A program made the position numbers and the translations under genes. A DNA stretch of 64,000 nt from NCBI RefSeq assembly GCF_900100795.1, contig NZ_FNCO01000008.1, forward strand, positions 124,001 through 188,000. Direction: 5' to 3'. The DNA comes from Pseudomonas abietaniphila (GTDB lineage Bacteria > Pseudomonadota > Gammaproteobacteria > Pseudomonadales > Pseudomonadaceae). Shown here piece after piece: positions 15,212-23,935 of this stretch; position 1 is the first letter of the stretch; every line of letters begins with the position of its first letter. The notes beneath the pieces are model-generated. The model was given only the letters and a program-made list of their open reading frames with translations. It was not told the origin of the DNA and did not search any database.

Positions 15212-15820
15212 ATGATTGATCTCCCGCCACCCGCCCTCGATTCGGTTTCACCCGAGATCGATCAAAACGCCCCGACAGCTGCGCGCGCACGCTTCCTTGA
15301 GGTGTTCCTGACCCAGCGCCCGCAAATGGAAGCGCTGGTGAGTCGGCGTGTCGGGTGCCGTGCGACGGCGGCCGATCTGGTGCAGGACCTGTTCATTCGG
15401 TTCTGGCGACGTCCGCTGGTGCAGGTGGAAGAGCTCAACACCTACTTGCTGCGTTGCGCGGGGAACATCGCCATCGATCATCTGCGTAACGAGGGCACCC
15501 GCGCCCGGCTTCATGAAGCGCTGATACCTGACGAGCCGCAACTGTGCAGCGACGTACCGCAGGCCGCGCTGGAAGCCAGTATTGATTTGCGACACATCGA
15601 AGCGGCATTGCGCGGATTGCCGGAAAAGACGCGGCAGATCTTCTTGCTCAATCGCATCCACGGTCGCAAATATGGCGAGATCGCCACCGTCATGGGGCTT
15701 TCGCAAAGCGCGGTGGAAAAACACATGATGCGCGCCTTGCAAGCCTGCAAAGCGAGCCTGGGTCAAGGCACCGCGCAGGCGGTCCCGCTCCGGACGAAGT
15801 CCGAGGAGGCGCGTCGATGA
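15212..15820 (+). CDS. FecI-like ECF sigma factor (iron starvation)
   Basis: The 202-residue group IV sigma factor has region 2 (ATAADLVQDLFIRFWRRP, about 51-68) and region 4 (LPEKTRQIFLLNRIHGRKYGEIATVMGLSQSAVEKH, given here only as a landmark between about 138 and 173). In FecI/PvdS-type systems it directs transcription of the partner TonB receptor gene. No convincing ribosome site precedes ATG 15212, which sits directly behind the Fur box, so a leaderless or later start is possible. It overlaps the FecR gene by four bases (ATGA). Confidence 0.9.
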   Translation: MIDLPPPALDSVSPEIDQNAPTAARARFLEVFLTQRPQMEALVSRRVGCRATAADLVQDLFIRFWRRPLVQVEELNTYLLRCAGNIAIDHLRNEGTRARLHEALIPDEPQLCSDVPQAALEASIDLRHIEAALRGLPEKTRQIFLLNRIHGRKYGEIATVMGLSQSAVEKHMMRALQACKASLGQGTAQAVPLRTKSEEARR

Positions 15821-16827
15821 AAGCGCCTTCGGACACAACCCTCGTCGTTACGCCTGAACACCACGAAACGGCCCTGAGCTGGCTGAGCGTGCTGCATGAT
15901 CAGCCGACAGTGGCCGAACAGACCCGTTTCAGCCGCTGGCTGAAGGCCGATCCCGCCCACGCGCAGGCGTATGCCGAGGCTCAAGTGATGTGGGAGATGA
16001 CCGAAGCACCCGCTGCGAAGCTGGCCGGTGAAGACGCCGTCGCGCTTGAAGCGTTGCTCAAGGCAATGGACGCACCGCGTCCTGCAGGTCGCAGCCGCCA
16101 GCCCCTGATGCGCTGGAGCGCGGGTCTGGCGATAGCGGCCTGTCTGGTGCTGATGGTCAGTGTCGGCCTGGGTGTTCAGCCGCAGCGCTGGATCGACGAT
16201 TTCGGTGCGGATTATGTCTCTGCGCCGGGGCAGGTCCGCAGCGTGATGCTGGCCGATGGGTCGCGGGTCACTCTGGATGCCGACAGCGCCGTCGCCGTGC
16301 ATTTCACCCCGGGCGAGCGCCATGTGGAATTGCGTCGGGGCGCTGCGTTCTTCCAGGTCACGCACACCGGCGAGCCATTCGTGGTCGAGGGTGGAAAAGG
16401 TGAAACCCGAGTGCTGGGTACGCAGTTCGAAGTCCGTTTACAGCCGGGTGGGGCGCAGGTGACCGTGCTGTCGGGGCGCGTCGGCGTCAGGGCGGGCGTG
16501 GACGAGCCGCAGCAGATTTTGACGGCAGGACAACGGGTCAGTTATGACCGGACCCATACCCGCGATCCGAGCGTTGTCGACAGTGAAAGCCAACTGGCCT
16601 GGCGTCAGGGCTGGCTCAATTATTACCGAACGCCACTGGCGCAAGTGATCGACGATTTGAGCCGTTATTACCCCGGGCGCATCGTCGTGCTCAACGAGCG
16701 GTTGGCCGCAAAGACCGTCAGTGGAAGCTTTCCCAGCAAGGACCCGCTAGCCGTGCTGGCGGCTTTGAAGTCGGTGGTCGGGTTCGAGCAGTACGAGGCG
16801 TTGGGGCGGGTGATTGTGATCCGCTGA
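15817..16827 (+). CDS. FecR-like transmembrane anti-sigma/sigma regulator
   Basis: The 336-residue protein has an N-terminal cytoplasmic anti-sigma helix domain (ALSWLSVLHD, FSRWLKADPAHAQAYAEAQ), a single membrane helix at about 101-120, and a periplasmic FecR domain. The periplasmic part includes SVMLADGSRVTLDADSAV, VELRRGAAFFQV and VLGTQFEV, then a C-terminal secretin/STN-like part. It relays the occupancy of the TonB receptor to the upstream sigma factor. It is translationally coupled to that gene, and a REPIN separates it from the receptor. Confidence 0.93.
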   Translation: MKAPSDTTLVVTPEHHETALSWLSVLHDQPTVAEQTRFSRWLKADPAHAQAYAEAQVMWEMTEAPAAKLAGEDAVALEALLKAMDAPRPAGRSRQPLMRWSAGLAIAACLVLMVSVGLGVQPQRWIDDFGADYVSAPGQVRSVMLADGSRVTLDADSAVAVHFTPGERHVELRRGAAFFQVTHTGEPFVVEGGKGETRVLGTQFEVRLQPGGAQVTVLSGRVGVRAGVDEPQQILTAGQRVSYDRTHTRDPSVVDSESQLAWRQGWLNYYRTPLAQVIDDLSRYYPGRIVVLNERLAAKTVSGSFPSKDPLAVLAALKSVVGFEQYEALGRVIVIR

Positions 16828-16852
16828 TTGATCGCGCAACAGCACATCCCCA

Positions 16853-16938
16853 GTGGGAGCGAGCTTGCTCGCGAAGGCGTTGTGTCAGTCAACATGAACT
16901 GATCTGACGCTTTCGCCAGCAAGCCGGCTCCTGCGGGA
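16853..16938. repeat. REPIN (inverted REP pair) between fecR-like gene and receptor
   Basis: GTGGGAGCGAGCTTGCTCGCGAA and an imperfect inverted partner ending in CCTGCGGG flank about 37 bases. The element occupies most of the gap between the regulator and the receptor gene. Confidence 0.85.
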
Positions 16939-16986
16939 ATCGTGTCCGCCGATAGATTTTCGGGGGCGAATCTCGAGGTTTGCAGA

Positions 16987-19353
16987 TTGAAGGTCTGGTT
17001 CGGAATTTCCATGCTGACTGTCTGGAGCGTGTGCGCCCAGGGGGCGGAGCCTGCCTATGACTTTTCGATTCCCGCCAAACCTCTGCCTCAGGCCCTCAGC
17101 GATTTCAGTCGGGTAACCGGACAGGGCGTGATTTACACCCAGGACACGCCGTACAGCATCGATGCGCCGGCGGTCAGTGGATCGCTGACCGCCGAACAGG
17201 CACTGAAGCGGCTGCTGGGCACGTCCGGTCTGAGGTTTCGACGCGCCACCGACACCACGTTTACCCTTGAATCCGCATCGAGCGAAGGGGCGATCACGCT
17301 AGGGGTGACGCAGATCGACTCGCCGCGCACTGCGCCGCCGACTTACCAGCTGCCCGTCACGGCCTCGGTGATGCGCTCCTCCACGCCTCGACTGGAAAAC
17401 CCGCAAGCCGTCAGCGTGGTTCCGGCTCAGGTGCTGCGCGATCAAGCGCCGCGCAACCTCGACGATGCCCTCACTGCCATCAGCGGCGTGACTCAGGGCA
17501 ACACGTTGGGCAGTACGCAGGACACCCTGATGAAGCGCGGTTTTGGCGACAACCGCGACGGCTCGATCATGCGTGACGCAATGCCCGTTGTGCAGGGGCG
17601 CAACCTCAATGCCACGGCTGAGCGGGTTGAAGTGCTCAAGGGGCCGGCATCGGTGCTGTACGGCATTCAGGACCCGGGCGGGGTGATCAACGTCGTCAGC
17701 AAACGCCCTGAACGGCAGGCGTACAACGCGTTGACCGCGCGCGGCTCCCGCTATGAATCGGGTAAGAATGGCGGAGGTGCAACGCTGGACAGCACCGGCG
17801 CGCTCGGCGATTCAGCACTGGCGTATCGCATGGTTCTCGATCATGAGGACGAAGAGTACTGGCGTAACTACGGCGTGCACCGTGAAACACTGGTCGCCCC
17901 TTCGCTGGCCTGGTTCGGCGACAGCACCCAGGTGCTGGCGGCCTATGAGCACCGAGAATTCCTGTCGCCTTTCGACCGTGGAACGGCCATTGATCCCCGC
18001 ACCAACCACCCGTTGAACATCCCCGCGACCCGTCGCCTGGACGAGCCTTTCAACAACATGGAAGGTCGCTCGGACCTTTATCGGCTCGAGGCCGATCACG
18101 CGTTCGACGACAATTGGAAAGGCCATCTGGGCTACAGCTACAACCGTGAAACCTACGACGCCAGTCAGGTGCGCGTGACTGCAGTGAACCCGGCCAATGG
18201 CACGCTGACCCGTTCCATGGACGGCACCCGCGATTCGTTGAGCACCGACCGCTTCACCACCTTGACCCTGGCCGGTCACGTCGGTGTCGCAGGGATTCAG
18301 CACGATCTGCTGGTCGGGTTTGACGACGAGTACCGCAAGATCTATCGCGGCGAACTGATTCGGCAAAAAAGCCTGACCACCTTCAGTTACGTAGACCCGG
18401 TGTATGGCCAGGAAGTGGAGGGCACGCAGGTCAGCGCACCGGACAGCAACCAACTGGACATCCTGCGCACCGACTCCGTGTTCATTCAGGACTCGGTTCA
18501 CCTGACCGATCAATGGATAGCGGTCGTCGGTGGGCGTTATGAGAGGTTCGATCAGCAGGCGGGTAAAGGCATTCCGTTCACGCGCAACACCGACCTGAAC
18601 GGTGAAAAATGGATTCCCCGCGCCGGGCTGGTGTACCGCTACACCAATGAACTGTCGTTCTACGGCAGTTACACCGAGTCGTTCAAACCCAATTCCACCA
18701 TCGCGACGCTGGCGGGTGGGACGGTGCTGGATTCGGCCACCTTGCCGGAAGAATCGAAAGCCTGGGAGCTCGGCGCCAAATGGGATGTGGACGATCGAAT
18801 CAGCGGGACGCTGGCGTTGTTCGACATCAAAAAGCGCAACGTACTGGTCGCCAACTTCGATTCGCTCACGGCCAATACGGTCTACACAACCGCAGGTGAC
18901 GTGCGTTCGCGCGGCGCAGAACTGGACCTGAGCGGGCAGCTGTCGGAACGCTGGAGCCTGATCGGCAGCTACGCCTTCACCGATGCCTGGGTGGTGCAAG
19001 ACCCGACGCTCAAGGGCAATCGGCTGCAGAATGTACCCCGGCACAGCGGTTCGCTGTCAGCGGTGTATGACTTCGGCGCGGTGCTGGGTTCTGACCGATT
19101 GCGCGCGGGGGCGGGCGCTCATTATGTGGGTGAGCGCGCAGGCGACCCGGACAACGATTTCGACCTGCCGGGTTACACCGTCGCCGATGCCTTCGCGACC
19201 TATGAAACGAAGCTGGACGGCCAGAACGTGAAGGTTCAGCTCAACGTGAAGAACCTGTTCGATCGCACCTACTACAGCTCGGCAGTGAGCCGTTATTTCG
19301 TGTCGGTGGGGGATTCGAGGCAAGTAATCGTGGCGACGACGCTGGAGTTTTAA
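16987..19353 (+). CDS. TonB-dependent siderophore receptor with STN signalling domain
   Basis: The roughly 788-residue outer-membrane receptor has a signal peptide ending near CAQGA and an STN signalling domain (FSIPAKPLPQALSDFS onward, about 25-95). The plug includes NPQAVSVVP, RGFGDNRDGS and EVLKGPASVLYG, and a 22-strand-type barrel ends in TLEF. The STN domain contacts the FecR-like protein, so this is a transducer controlled by the adjacent sigma factor. The start is uncertain. TTG 16987 gives the best signal peptide and has GAGG nine bases upstream; GTG 16942 and ATG 17011 are alternatives. The plug resembles ferric hydroxamate/pyoverdine receptors, but the ligand cannot be read from sequence. 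Confidence 0.9.
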   Translation: MKVWFGISMLTVWSVCAQGAEPAYDFSIPAKPLPQALSDFSRVTGQGVIYTQDTPYSIDAPAVSGSLTAEQALKRLLGTSGLRFRRATDTTFTLESASSEGAITLGVTQIDSPRTAPPTYQLPVTASVMRSSTPRLENPQAVSVVPAQVLRDQAPRNLDDALTAISGVTQGNTLGSTQDTLMKRGFGDNRDGSIMRDAMPVVQGRNLNATAERVEVLKGPASVLYGIQDPGGVINVVSKRPERQAYNALTARGSRYESGKNGGGATLDSTGALGDSALAYRMVLDHEDEEYWRNYGVHRETLVAPSLAWFGDSTQVLAAYEHREFLSPFDRGTAIDPRTNHPLNIPATRRLDEPFNNMEGRSDLYRLEADHAFDDNWKGHLGYSYNRETYDASQVRVTAVNPANGTLTRSMDGTRDSLSTDRFTTLTLAGHVGVAGIQHDLLVGFDDEYRKIYRGELIRQKSLTTFSYVDPVYGQEVEGTQVSAPDSNQLDILRTDSVFIQDSVHLTDQWIAVVGGRYERFDQQAGKGIPFTRNTDLNGEKWIPRAGLVYRYTNELSFYGSYTESFKPNSTIATLAGGTVLDSATLPEESKAWELGAKWDVDDRISGTLALFDIKKRNVLVANFDSLTANTVYTTAGDVRSRGAELDLSGQLSERWSLIGSYAFTDAWVVQDPTLKGNRLQNVPRHSGSLSAVYDFGAVLGSDRLRAGAGAHYVGERAGDPDNDFDLPGYTVADAFATYETKLDGQNVKVQLNVKNLFDRTYYSSAVSRYFVSVGDSRQVIVATTLEF

Positions 19354-19415
19354 ACGTTCTGCTGCCTGATGCTTGCTGTTGGGCGTTTGAAGGTGTGGCG
19401 GGCTGAGCGCGACCT

Positions 19416-19505
19416 CTGTGGGAGCGAATTCATTCGCGAAAACTTTCCAGGCGATAGAGCTGTGCCGACTGTACCCCCTCATCGCGAATGAATTCGCTCC
19501 CACAG
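19416..19505. repeat. REPIN-type inverted repeat, GAATTCATTCGCGA variant
   Basis: CTGTGGGAGCGAATTCATTC and its exact inverse at the far end make 24-base perfect arms around a 42-base spacer. It sits between the receptor and the convergent AraC gene and may end both transcripts. Confidence 0.9.
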
Positions 19506-19530
19506 GATGAACCGTGTCCTTCCATGACAT

Positions 19531-20406
19531 TCATGACTGAAACGCCGCCCGGTATTCCCCGGCCGTCGCGCCCATTGCTTGCCTGAAGCGATTGCTGAAA
19601 TGGCTGGCGCTGGCGAATCCGCACTCCAGGGCAATGTGTCCAAACGGCAGACGGGTGCTGCGCAGCAACTCCCGGGCGCGATTCAGGCGGCGGGCGAGCA
19701 AGTATTGATGGGGCGGCAGGCCGAAGCTTTCGCGGAACATACGCGCAAAGTGATATTCCGACAGCGCGCACATCCTCGCCAGTTGCCCCAGGCTCAGCGG
19801 CTCCGCCAGATTCTGTTCGATGAACGCCACCAGTTGTCGGCGCAGATGTGGCGCCAGTCCGCCTTTCAAGCGCAGACCGTCACGCAGGCCAACCTGACTC
19901 AGGATCATGTGATCGAGCAGTTCGTGGGCCAGGCTGCTGGTCAACAGACGCTCGCCGGGCTCGCTCCAGTTCATGCTGATCAGGCGATGGAAACGCTCGG
20001 CTTGCTGCGGATCATCGATAAAGGTGTTTTCCCGCAGCATCATTTCCCGGGGCTCACGGTCAAGCAGGGTGACGCAGTTGAGGGCGAACTGCTCCGGATT
20101 GATGTACAGGTGCGCGAGCCTGAGGTCACCGTTGACCACCCACGACGACTGATGCCCGGCGGGCAGCACGCAGAGCTTGCCTGGCGCGCCTTTCTTGTCG
20201 GGCTGGTCGCGGCGATACGTCTGCGTGCCGCCCGAAATGTAGCAGGACAGGGTGTGATGGCTGGGGCCGTGATAGTCCTGCGCGTCGTGTCGGTTGTTCC
20301 ACAACGCCGCGACCACACCGTCACCCAGCGATGCACTCTGCTCCAGCTGCGCGTGAGGCGAGCTGTTCAGGGCTTGAAAGACTTGGATGGTGTCCAGTGA
20401 CGACAT
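19531..20406 (-). CDS. AraC-family transcriptional regulator
   Basis: The 291-residue regulator has an N-terminal cupin-like sensing domain and a C-terminal double helix-turn-helix from about residue 190. Typical AraC words are visible: LSLGQLARMCALSEYHFARMFRESFG and, in the second helix-turn-helix, IALECGFASASHFSNRFR (given as landmarks). It faces the DMT transporter gene across a 133-base gap, the usual arrangement for a regulator and its target. The inducer is unknown. Confidence 0.9.
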   Translation of the reverse strand: MSSLDTIQVFQALNSSPHAQLEQSASLGDGVVAALWNNRHDAQDYHGPSHHTLSCYISGGTQTYRRDQPDKKGAPGKLCVLPAGHQSSWVVNGDLRLAHLYINPEQFALNCVTLLDREPREMMLRENTFIDDPQQAERFHRLISMNWSEPGERLLTSSLAHELLDHMILSQVGLRDGLRLKGGLAPHLRRQLVAFIEQNLAEPLSLGQLARMCALSEYHFARMFRESFGLPPHQYLLARRLNRARELLRSTRLPFGHIALECGFASASHFSNRFRQAMGATAGEYRAAFQS

Positions 20407-20539
20407 GGCGGCTCCTCTACGGCTCGCATCCTACTCCGTAGCGCCTGCGCTGCCAGCCGTCCGGCGATCAAATGCGCAAGTTTTTGCAAGTGGCGACCGA
20501 GGCTGATACGCAGACTGAGGCCTCAATGAGGAGCCTGTC

Positions 20540-21439
20540 ATGAACATCTCGCTGTATCTGCTGACTGTGTTGATCTGGGGTACGACCTGGATCGCCCTGA
20601 AACTGCAACTGGGCGAGGTGGCGATTCCGGTGTCGATCGTTTACCGCTTCGGCCTTGCCGCGTTGATCCTGTTCGCGATGTTGCTGGTCAGCGGCAAGCT
20701 GCAAAAGGTCAATCGTCGTGGCCAGTTGATCTGCCTTGCGCAGGGGGTGTGTCTGTTCTGCGTCAACTTCATGTGCTTCCTGCACGCCAGCCAATGGATC
20801 CCCAGCGGCCTGGTTGCCGTGGTGTTTTCAACCTCGACCTTGTGGAACGCGCTCAATGCGCGGGTGTTCTTCAAACAGAGGATCGCGCGCAATGTGCTGG
20901 CCGGAGGGGCCTTGGGCCTCATTGGCCTTGCCTGCCTGTTCTGGCCTGAGCTGTCCGGGCACAGCGCAAGCCACGAGACGCTGATCGGCCTTGGATTGGC
21001 GTTGCTCGGCACGCTGTGCTTCTCGGCGGGCAACATGCTTTCCAGCCTGCAACAGAAAGCGGGCCTGCGTCCGCTGACCACCAACGCCTACGGCATGTTG
21101 TATGGCGCCACGATGCTCTGCATCTACTGCCTGGTGAGTGGCACGCCGTTCGGCTTTGAATGGAACACGCGTTACATCGGCTCGCTGCTGTACCTGGTGA
21201 TTCCAGGGTCGGTCATTGGCTTCACGGCCTACCTGACCCTGGTCGGACGCATGGGCCCAGAACGTGCGGCGTACTGCACGGTGCTGTTCCCGGTGGTGGC
21301 GCTGAACGTATCGGCGTACGCCGAGGGTTACCAATGGACCGTGCCCGCGTTGATGGGACTGGTGTTGGTGATGGTGGGGAATGTGCTGGTGTTCAGGAAG
21401 CCGAAGGTGGTGGCGCCAGTGGCGGCGAAACTGGCTTGA
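20540..21439 (+). CDS. EamA/DMT-family transporter
   Basis: The 299-residue protein has ten predicted membrane helices in two EamA repeats (YLLTVLIWGTTWIALKLQ at the N-terminus; the second repeat begins near LIGLGLALLGTLCFSAG). Family members export amino acids, metabolites or drugs across the inner membrane; the substrate cannot be assigned. ATG 20540 follows AGGAG. Divergence from the AraC gene at 20406 suggests control by that regulator. Confidence 0.9.
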   Translation: MNISLYLLTVLIWGTTWIALKLQLGEVAIPVSIVYRFGLAALILFAMLLVSGKLQKVNRRGQLICLAQGVCLFCVNFMCFLHASQWIPSGLVAVVFSTSTLWNALNARVFFKQRIARNVLAGGALGLIGLACLFWPELSGHSASHETLIGLGLALLGTLCFSAGNMLSSLQQKAGLRPLTTNAYGMLYGATMLCIYCLVSGTPFGFEWNTRYIGSLLYLVIPGSVIGFTAYLTLVGRMGPERAAYCTVLFPVVALNVSAYAEGYQWTVPALMGLVLVMVGNVLVFRKPKVVAPVAAKLA

Positions 21440-21446
21440 AACGGTT

Positions 21447-21559
21447 GATCGTGCCCACGCTCCGCGTGGGCATGCATGCACTGACGCACCGCGTCAGCCT
21501 GGCCGCAACTGGACGCAGAGCGTCCCGGGCGGCATTCCCCGGGGACTGCGGAAACGATC
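21447..21559. repeat. GATC-bounded palindromic repeat (CCCACGCTCCGCGTGGG family)
   Basis: It begins GATCGTGCCCACGCTCCGCG and ends AACGATC. Internal small palindromes and an ACGCAGAGCGTC core are also present. The same architecture occurs at 46898-47005. It is a repeat family distinct from the REP units. Confidence 0.75.
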
Positions 21560-21578
21560 ATCATCAACGCGTTCCAGT

Positions 21579-21600
21579 GTAGGAGCGCGCTTGCCCGCGA
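21579..21600. repeat. Single REP unit
   Basis: GTAGGAGCGCGCTTGCCCGCGA lies just after the GATC-bounded repeat. It matches one arm of the REPIN at 22698-22789. Confidence 0.75.
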
Positions 21601-21626
21601 ATCGTCGGATCAGGCGCTGAAAACCT

Positions 21627-22601
21627 TCAGCCCTTCCACACCTGTGCATTCACCAGATCCTGTGGCTTCTCACCCAACAGCGCGGCACGCAGGTTGTCGT
21701 ACGCACGGTCGGCCATGGCCTGGCGGGTTTCGTGGGTCGCGGAGCCGATGTGCGGCAGGGTCACCGCGTTGCTCAGCTGGAACAGCGGCGATTCAGGCAG
21801 CGGCTCTTTCTCATAAACGTCCAGACCTGCGCCACGAATGGTGCCGTTTTTCAGCGCTTCGATCAGCGCCGGTTCGTCGACGATCGGACCGCGGGCGATG
21901 TTCACCAGAATGGCGCCTTTCTTCATCAGCGACAGTTCGCGAGTGCTGATCAGATGTTTGGTTTTCTCGCTGAGCGGCACCACCAGACACACGAAGTCGG
22001 ACTCGGCCAGCAATTGATCCAGCGTACGAAATTGCGCGCCCAGTTCCTGCTCCACGGCGGTCTTGCGGCTGTTGCCGCTGTACAGGATCGGCATGTTGAA
22101 GCCCAGACGACCCCGGCGTGCAACGGCGGCGCCAATGTTGCCCATGCCGACGATGCCCAGCGTCTTGCCGTAGACGTCCGTGCCGAAGTGCGGCGCCTCG
22201 ATGCTGCGCTTCCAGTTGCCAGCCTTGGTGTAGGCGTCCAGCTCGGCGACGCGGCGGGCGCTGCTCATGATCAGCGAGAAACCCAGGTCGGCGGTGCTTT
22301 CGGTCAGCACGTCCGGAGTGTTGGTCAGCATGATGCCGCGTTCGGTGAGGTAACCGACGTCGTAGTTGTCGTAACCGACCGAGATGCTCGACACCACTTC
22401 CAGCTGTTTCGCGCTTTCCAGCTGCTCGCGGCCCAGCTTGCGGCCAGCGCCGATCATGCCGTGGCTGTGCGGCAGGGCTTCATTGAACTGCTCGTTCAGA
22501 TCACCCTTTTTCGGGTCCGGGATGATCACGTTGAAGTCTTGCTGCAGGCGCTCGGCCATTTCCGGGGACACGCGGCTGAAGGCAAGGACGGTCTTTTTCA
22601 T
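21627..22601 (-). CDS. tkrA: 2-ketogluconate/hydroxyacid reductase (D-2-hydroxyacid dehydrogenase family)
   Basis: The 324-residue D-isomer-specific 2-hydroxyacid dehydrogenase has the NAD(P)-binding motif GIVGMGNIGAAVARR at about 150-165. The active-site arginine lies in VNIARGPIVDE, the glutamate in GLDVYEKEPLP and the histidine in LPHIGSAT. Sequence style and length agree with Pseudomonas TkrA/GhrB proteins, which reduce 2-ketogluconate, glyoxylate or hydroxypyruvate. It is a monocistronic unit bounded by repeats; no ketogluconate transport or kinase genes adjoin it here. The substrate assignment is therefore by family only. Confidence 0.88.
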   Translation of the reverse strand: MKKTVLAFSRVSPEMAERLQQDFNVIIPDPKKGDLNEQFNEALPHSHGMIGAGRKLGREQLESAKQLEVVSSISVGYDNYDVGYLTERGIMLTNTPDVLTESTADLGFSLIMSSARRVAELDAYTKAGNWKRSIEAPHFGTDVYGKTLGIVGMGNIGAAVARRGRLGFNMPILYSGNSRKTAVEQELGAQFRTLDQLLAESDFVCLVVPLSEKTKHLISTRELSLMKKGAILVNIARGPIVDEPALIEALKNGTIRGAGLDVYEKEPLPESPLFQLSNAVTLPHIGSATHETRQAMADRAYDNLRAALLGEKPQDLVNAQVWKG

Positions 22602-22697
22602 CGGATAGCTTCTCTCGGGCGGTTCAGATGGGAAGTGCGTAGCACGCTAACATTCTTGTTGTTTGATTGGCGAGGGGGAGATAGGGCACCCCGTTTT

Positions 22698-22789
22698 TGT
22701 AGGAGCGCGCTTGCCCGCGATTGCAATGGATCGGGCGATGGGAATGTGTCGGATGTACCGGACTCATCGCGGGCAAGCGCGCTCTTACA
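22698..22789. repeat. REPIN, GCGCGCTTGCCCGCGA variant
   Basis: TGTAGGAGCGCGCTTGCCCG and its near-exact inverse (one mismatch) enclose about 46 bases between tkrA and the LysR gene end. Confidence 0.88.
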
Positions 22790-22806
22790 GGTGCGCGGCG
22801 TTTCTG

Positions 22807-23754
22807 CTACACCGTCTCCGGCAACACGTGCGTCTGCAAATCCGCCTCATGCGCCGCCATGATTTCCGGCAAGGAGCCACGCAGGTATTCGACCCACGTC
22901 TTGATCTTCGCATCCAGGTACTGGCGCGACGGGTAGATCGCGTACAGGTTCAGCTCATGGGAACGGTACTGCGGCAGCACGCGAACCAGCGAGCCGTTGC
23001 GCAGGCCTTCGATGGCCGAATAGATCGGCAGGATGCCGATGCCCATGCCGCTGCTGATGGCCGCTTTCATGGCGTCTGCCGAGTTCACCAGGAACGGCGA
23101 GCTGGCAATGGTCACGGTTTCCTGGCCTTCGGGGCCGTCGAACGCCCACTTCTCCAGGGGGAACACCGGGCTGACCAGGCGCAGACAGGCATGATTGAGC
23201 AGGTCCGCCGGTTTGTAGGCCATGCCAAACGCCTTGATGTAGGCGGGGGAGGCGCAGACGATGCTGTAGGTGATGCCAAGGCGCTGGGACACGAATCCCG
23301 AGTCCGGCAGTTCGCTGGCCAGCACGATCGACACGTCGTAACCCTCTTCAAGCAGGTCGGGCACGCGGTTGGTCATGGTCAGGTCGAACGACACGTCCGG
23401 GTGATTGCGTCGATAGCGCGCAATCGCGTCGATCACGTAATGCTGTCCAACGCCTGTCATCGAATGCACCTTCAACTGGCCCGCCGGGCGCGCGTGGGCG
23501 TCGCTGGCTTCGGCTTCGGCTTCTTCGACGTAACCCAGAATCTGCTCGCAGCGCAGCAAATAACGCTTGCCGGCTTCGGTCAGGGCAATGCGTCGCGTGG
23601 TGCGATTCAGGAGTCGGGTTTGCAGGTGTGCTTCCAGGTTTGAGACAGCGCGCGAAACGTTGGCGGTGGTGGTGTCCAGCTGAGCCGCGGCAGCCGTGAA
23701 GCTGCCTGCTTGTGCCACGCAACTGAAGGCGCGCATGTTTTGCAGAGTGTCCAT
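22807..23754 (-). CDS. LysR-family regulator of the adjacent efflux operon
   Basis: The 315-residue LysR-type regulator has an N-terminal winged helix-turn-helix (MDTLQNMRAFSCVAQAGSFT, then DTTTANVSRAVSNLE) and a substrate-binding effector domain ending near 300. ATG 23754 gives the standard LysR N-terminus; an in-frame upstream extension to 23814 is unlikely. It is divergent from the efflux operon starting at 23936, the arrangement of AaeR with aaeXAB. Regulation of that operon by an aromatic acid-like inducer is inferred. Confidence 0.9.
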   Translation of the reverse strand: MDTLQNMRAFSCVAQAGSFTAAAAQLDTTTANVSRAVSNLEAHLQTRLLNRTTRRIALTEAGKRYLLRCEQILGYVEEAEAEASDAHARPAGQLKVHSMTGVGQHYVIDAIARYRRNHPDVSFDLTMTNRVPDLLEEGYDVSIVLASELPDSGFVSQRLGITYSIVCASPAYIKAFGMAYKPADLLNHACLRLVSPVFPLEKWAFDGPEGQETVTIASSPFLVNSADAMKAAISSGMGIGILPIYSAIEGLRNGSLVRVLPQYRSHELNLYAIYPSRQYLDAKIKTWVEYLRGSLPEIMAAHEADLQTHVLPETV

Positions 23755-23935
23755 TGGCCGTTCTCTGGTGAGATAGCAAATTGTGACATGAAGTTGCTGA
23801 TCCATGTCAGCCATACCAAAGGATTATCTTCGGTTCGGTAACAAAGATTCACACAAGTCCCGGCTTATCGCCGCACAAGCCGCATCCTAGAATCGCCGCT
23901 CGTTCCACTCCCCTTTCATTCAGGTAATTGCAGCT

